Assembly (NCBI GenBank): GCA_025929595.1
Contig: JAICQA010000148.1
Location: forward strand, 1 to 6,822
DNA length: 6,822 nt
Direction of reading: 5' to 3'
DNA from: Xanthobacteraceae bacterium
GTDB lineage: Bacteria; Pseudomonadota; Alphaproteobacteria; Rhizobiales; Xanthobacteraceae
Positions 6,419 to 6,822 of the stretch are shown in pieces. The translations under genes and the position numbers were made by a program. Under the pieces are notes generated by a model, which saw only the letters and a list, made by a program, of their open reading frames with translations, was not told the origin of the DNA and did no database searches. The first letter of the stretch is position 1, and each line of letters starts with the position of its first letter.

Positions 6419-6822
6419 ATGAACAATCCGGATTTCCTGATCGTCGGTGGAGGAAGCGCCGGCGCAACGCTCGCCGCTCGGCTGTCGGAAGACCCCGCGA
6501 CCAATGTGCTGCTGATTGAAGCGGGTCCGGATACGCCGCCGGGTTCGACGCCCGCCGACATCACCGACACATTCCCGACCTCCGCACTGAACCCAGCGTA
6601 TTTTTGGCCGAAGCTCGAGGCCGTGCGCTTCCCCAACGGCAACCGGCATCCGTTTCCGCAGGCGCGCGTCATGGGCGGGGGCTCAAGCGTCATGGGTCTC
6701 GTCGCCCTGCGCGGGATGCCGGCTGACTACGATCGCTGGGCCGACGCGGGTGCCCAAGGCTGGGGTTGGAGCGACGTCGTCAAGTATTTCCGCAAGGCCG
6801 AGAACGATCTCGACCGCGACCA
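6419..6822 (+). CDS. GMC-family FAD-dependent oxidoreductase, N-terminal part (3' end outside window)
   Basis: An ATG at 6419 opens a frame that runs off the window after 134 codons. A full GMC protein is usually about 500-560 residues. It begins with the FAD-binding Rossmann fold: 'FLIVGGGSAGATLAARLSE' at about 6-24 contains GxGxxG (GGGSAG, 10-15), and 'VLLIEAG' (30-36) supplies the acidic ADP-ribose ligand E34. 'ARVMGGGSSVMGLVALRG' at about 82-99 aligns with GMC signature 1, and 'DYDRWADAGAQGWGWSDVVK' at about 103-122 is also typical. Such enzymes oxidise alcohols (choline, glucose, aromatic alcohols) using FAD, and the catalytic histidine region is beyond the window. The usual Asn in signature 1 is replaced by Met. 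The gene is divergent from the Mo-subunit gene, so the two may share regulation. The substrate cannot be assigned. Confidence 0.9.
   Translation, partial: MNNPDFLIVGGGSAGATLAARLSEDPATNVLLIEAGPDTPPGSTPADITDTFPTSALNPAYFWPKLEAVRFPNGNRHPFPQARVMGGGSSVMGLVALRGMPADYDRWADAGAQGWGWSDVVKYFRKAENDLDRD

Noticed and set aside
5167..6519. 450-codon + strand open frame opposite the Mo-subunit gene
   Set aside because: It has no family motifs, is rich in Arg and His, runs across the intergenic region into the GMC gene, and mirrors the true - strand gene with intact catalytic motifs.

Overview
The window is GC-rich, densely coded DNA with short intergenic gaps and ATGA or GTG starts. This style is typical of an alphaproteobacterium of the Hyphomicrobiales (Bradyrhizobium/Rhodopseudomonas-like). 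That placement is inferred from composition, gene style and protein families, since no rRNA or marker gene is present. No tRNA, rRNA, CRISPR, insertion sequence or phage gene was seen.

Layout. Bases 2-2781 on the + strand hold most of a NitT/TauT-type ABC importer operon: the last 32 codons of a probable ATPase, a periplasmic substrate-binding protein (154-1134), and two different inner-membrane permeases (1202-1969 and 1966-2781) that overlap by 4 bp. A strong GC hairpin lies between the binding-protein gene and the first permease gene. Sixteen bases after the second permease, a GTG-initiated alpha/beta hydrolase (2798-3898) follows in the same direction and is probably in the same operon. 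Its family includes the nicotine-pathway enzyme 2,6-dihydroxypseudooxynicotine hydrolase. Its stop codon interlocks with the stop of a convergent gene on the - strand (3895-6231), which encodes the large molybdopterin subunit of a xanthine dehydrogenase/CO dehydrogenase-family hydroxylase. A short divergent intergenic region (6232-6418) separates that gene from a + strand GMC-family FAD oxidoreductase that starts at 6419 and runs off the end.

How the genes may work together. An importer, a hydrolase, a molybdenum hydroxylase and a flavin alcohol oxidoreductase side by side look like a catabolic locus for an imported small organic molecule, possibly an aromatic or N-heteroaromatic one. The substrate cannot be read from the sequence. 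The pairing of a DHPON-hydrolase-like enzyme with a molybdenum hydroxylase large subunit recalls the nicotine catabolic genes of Arthrobacter/Paenarthrobacter pAO1. Here, however, the iron-sulfur and FAD subunits normally needed by the hydroxylase are not adjacent. Nothing in the window is clearly a wholly new system. The points most worth checking are the orphan Mo subunit, the cluster's substrate, and the altered GMC signature.
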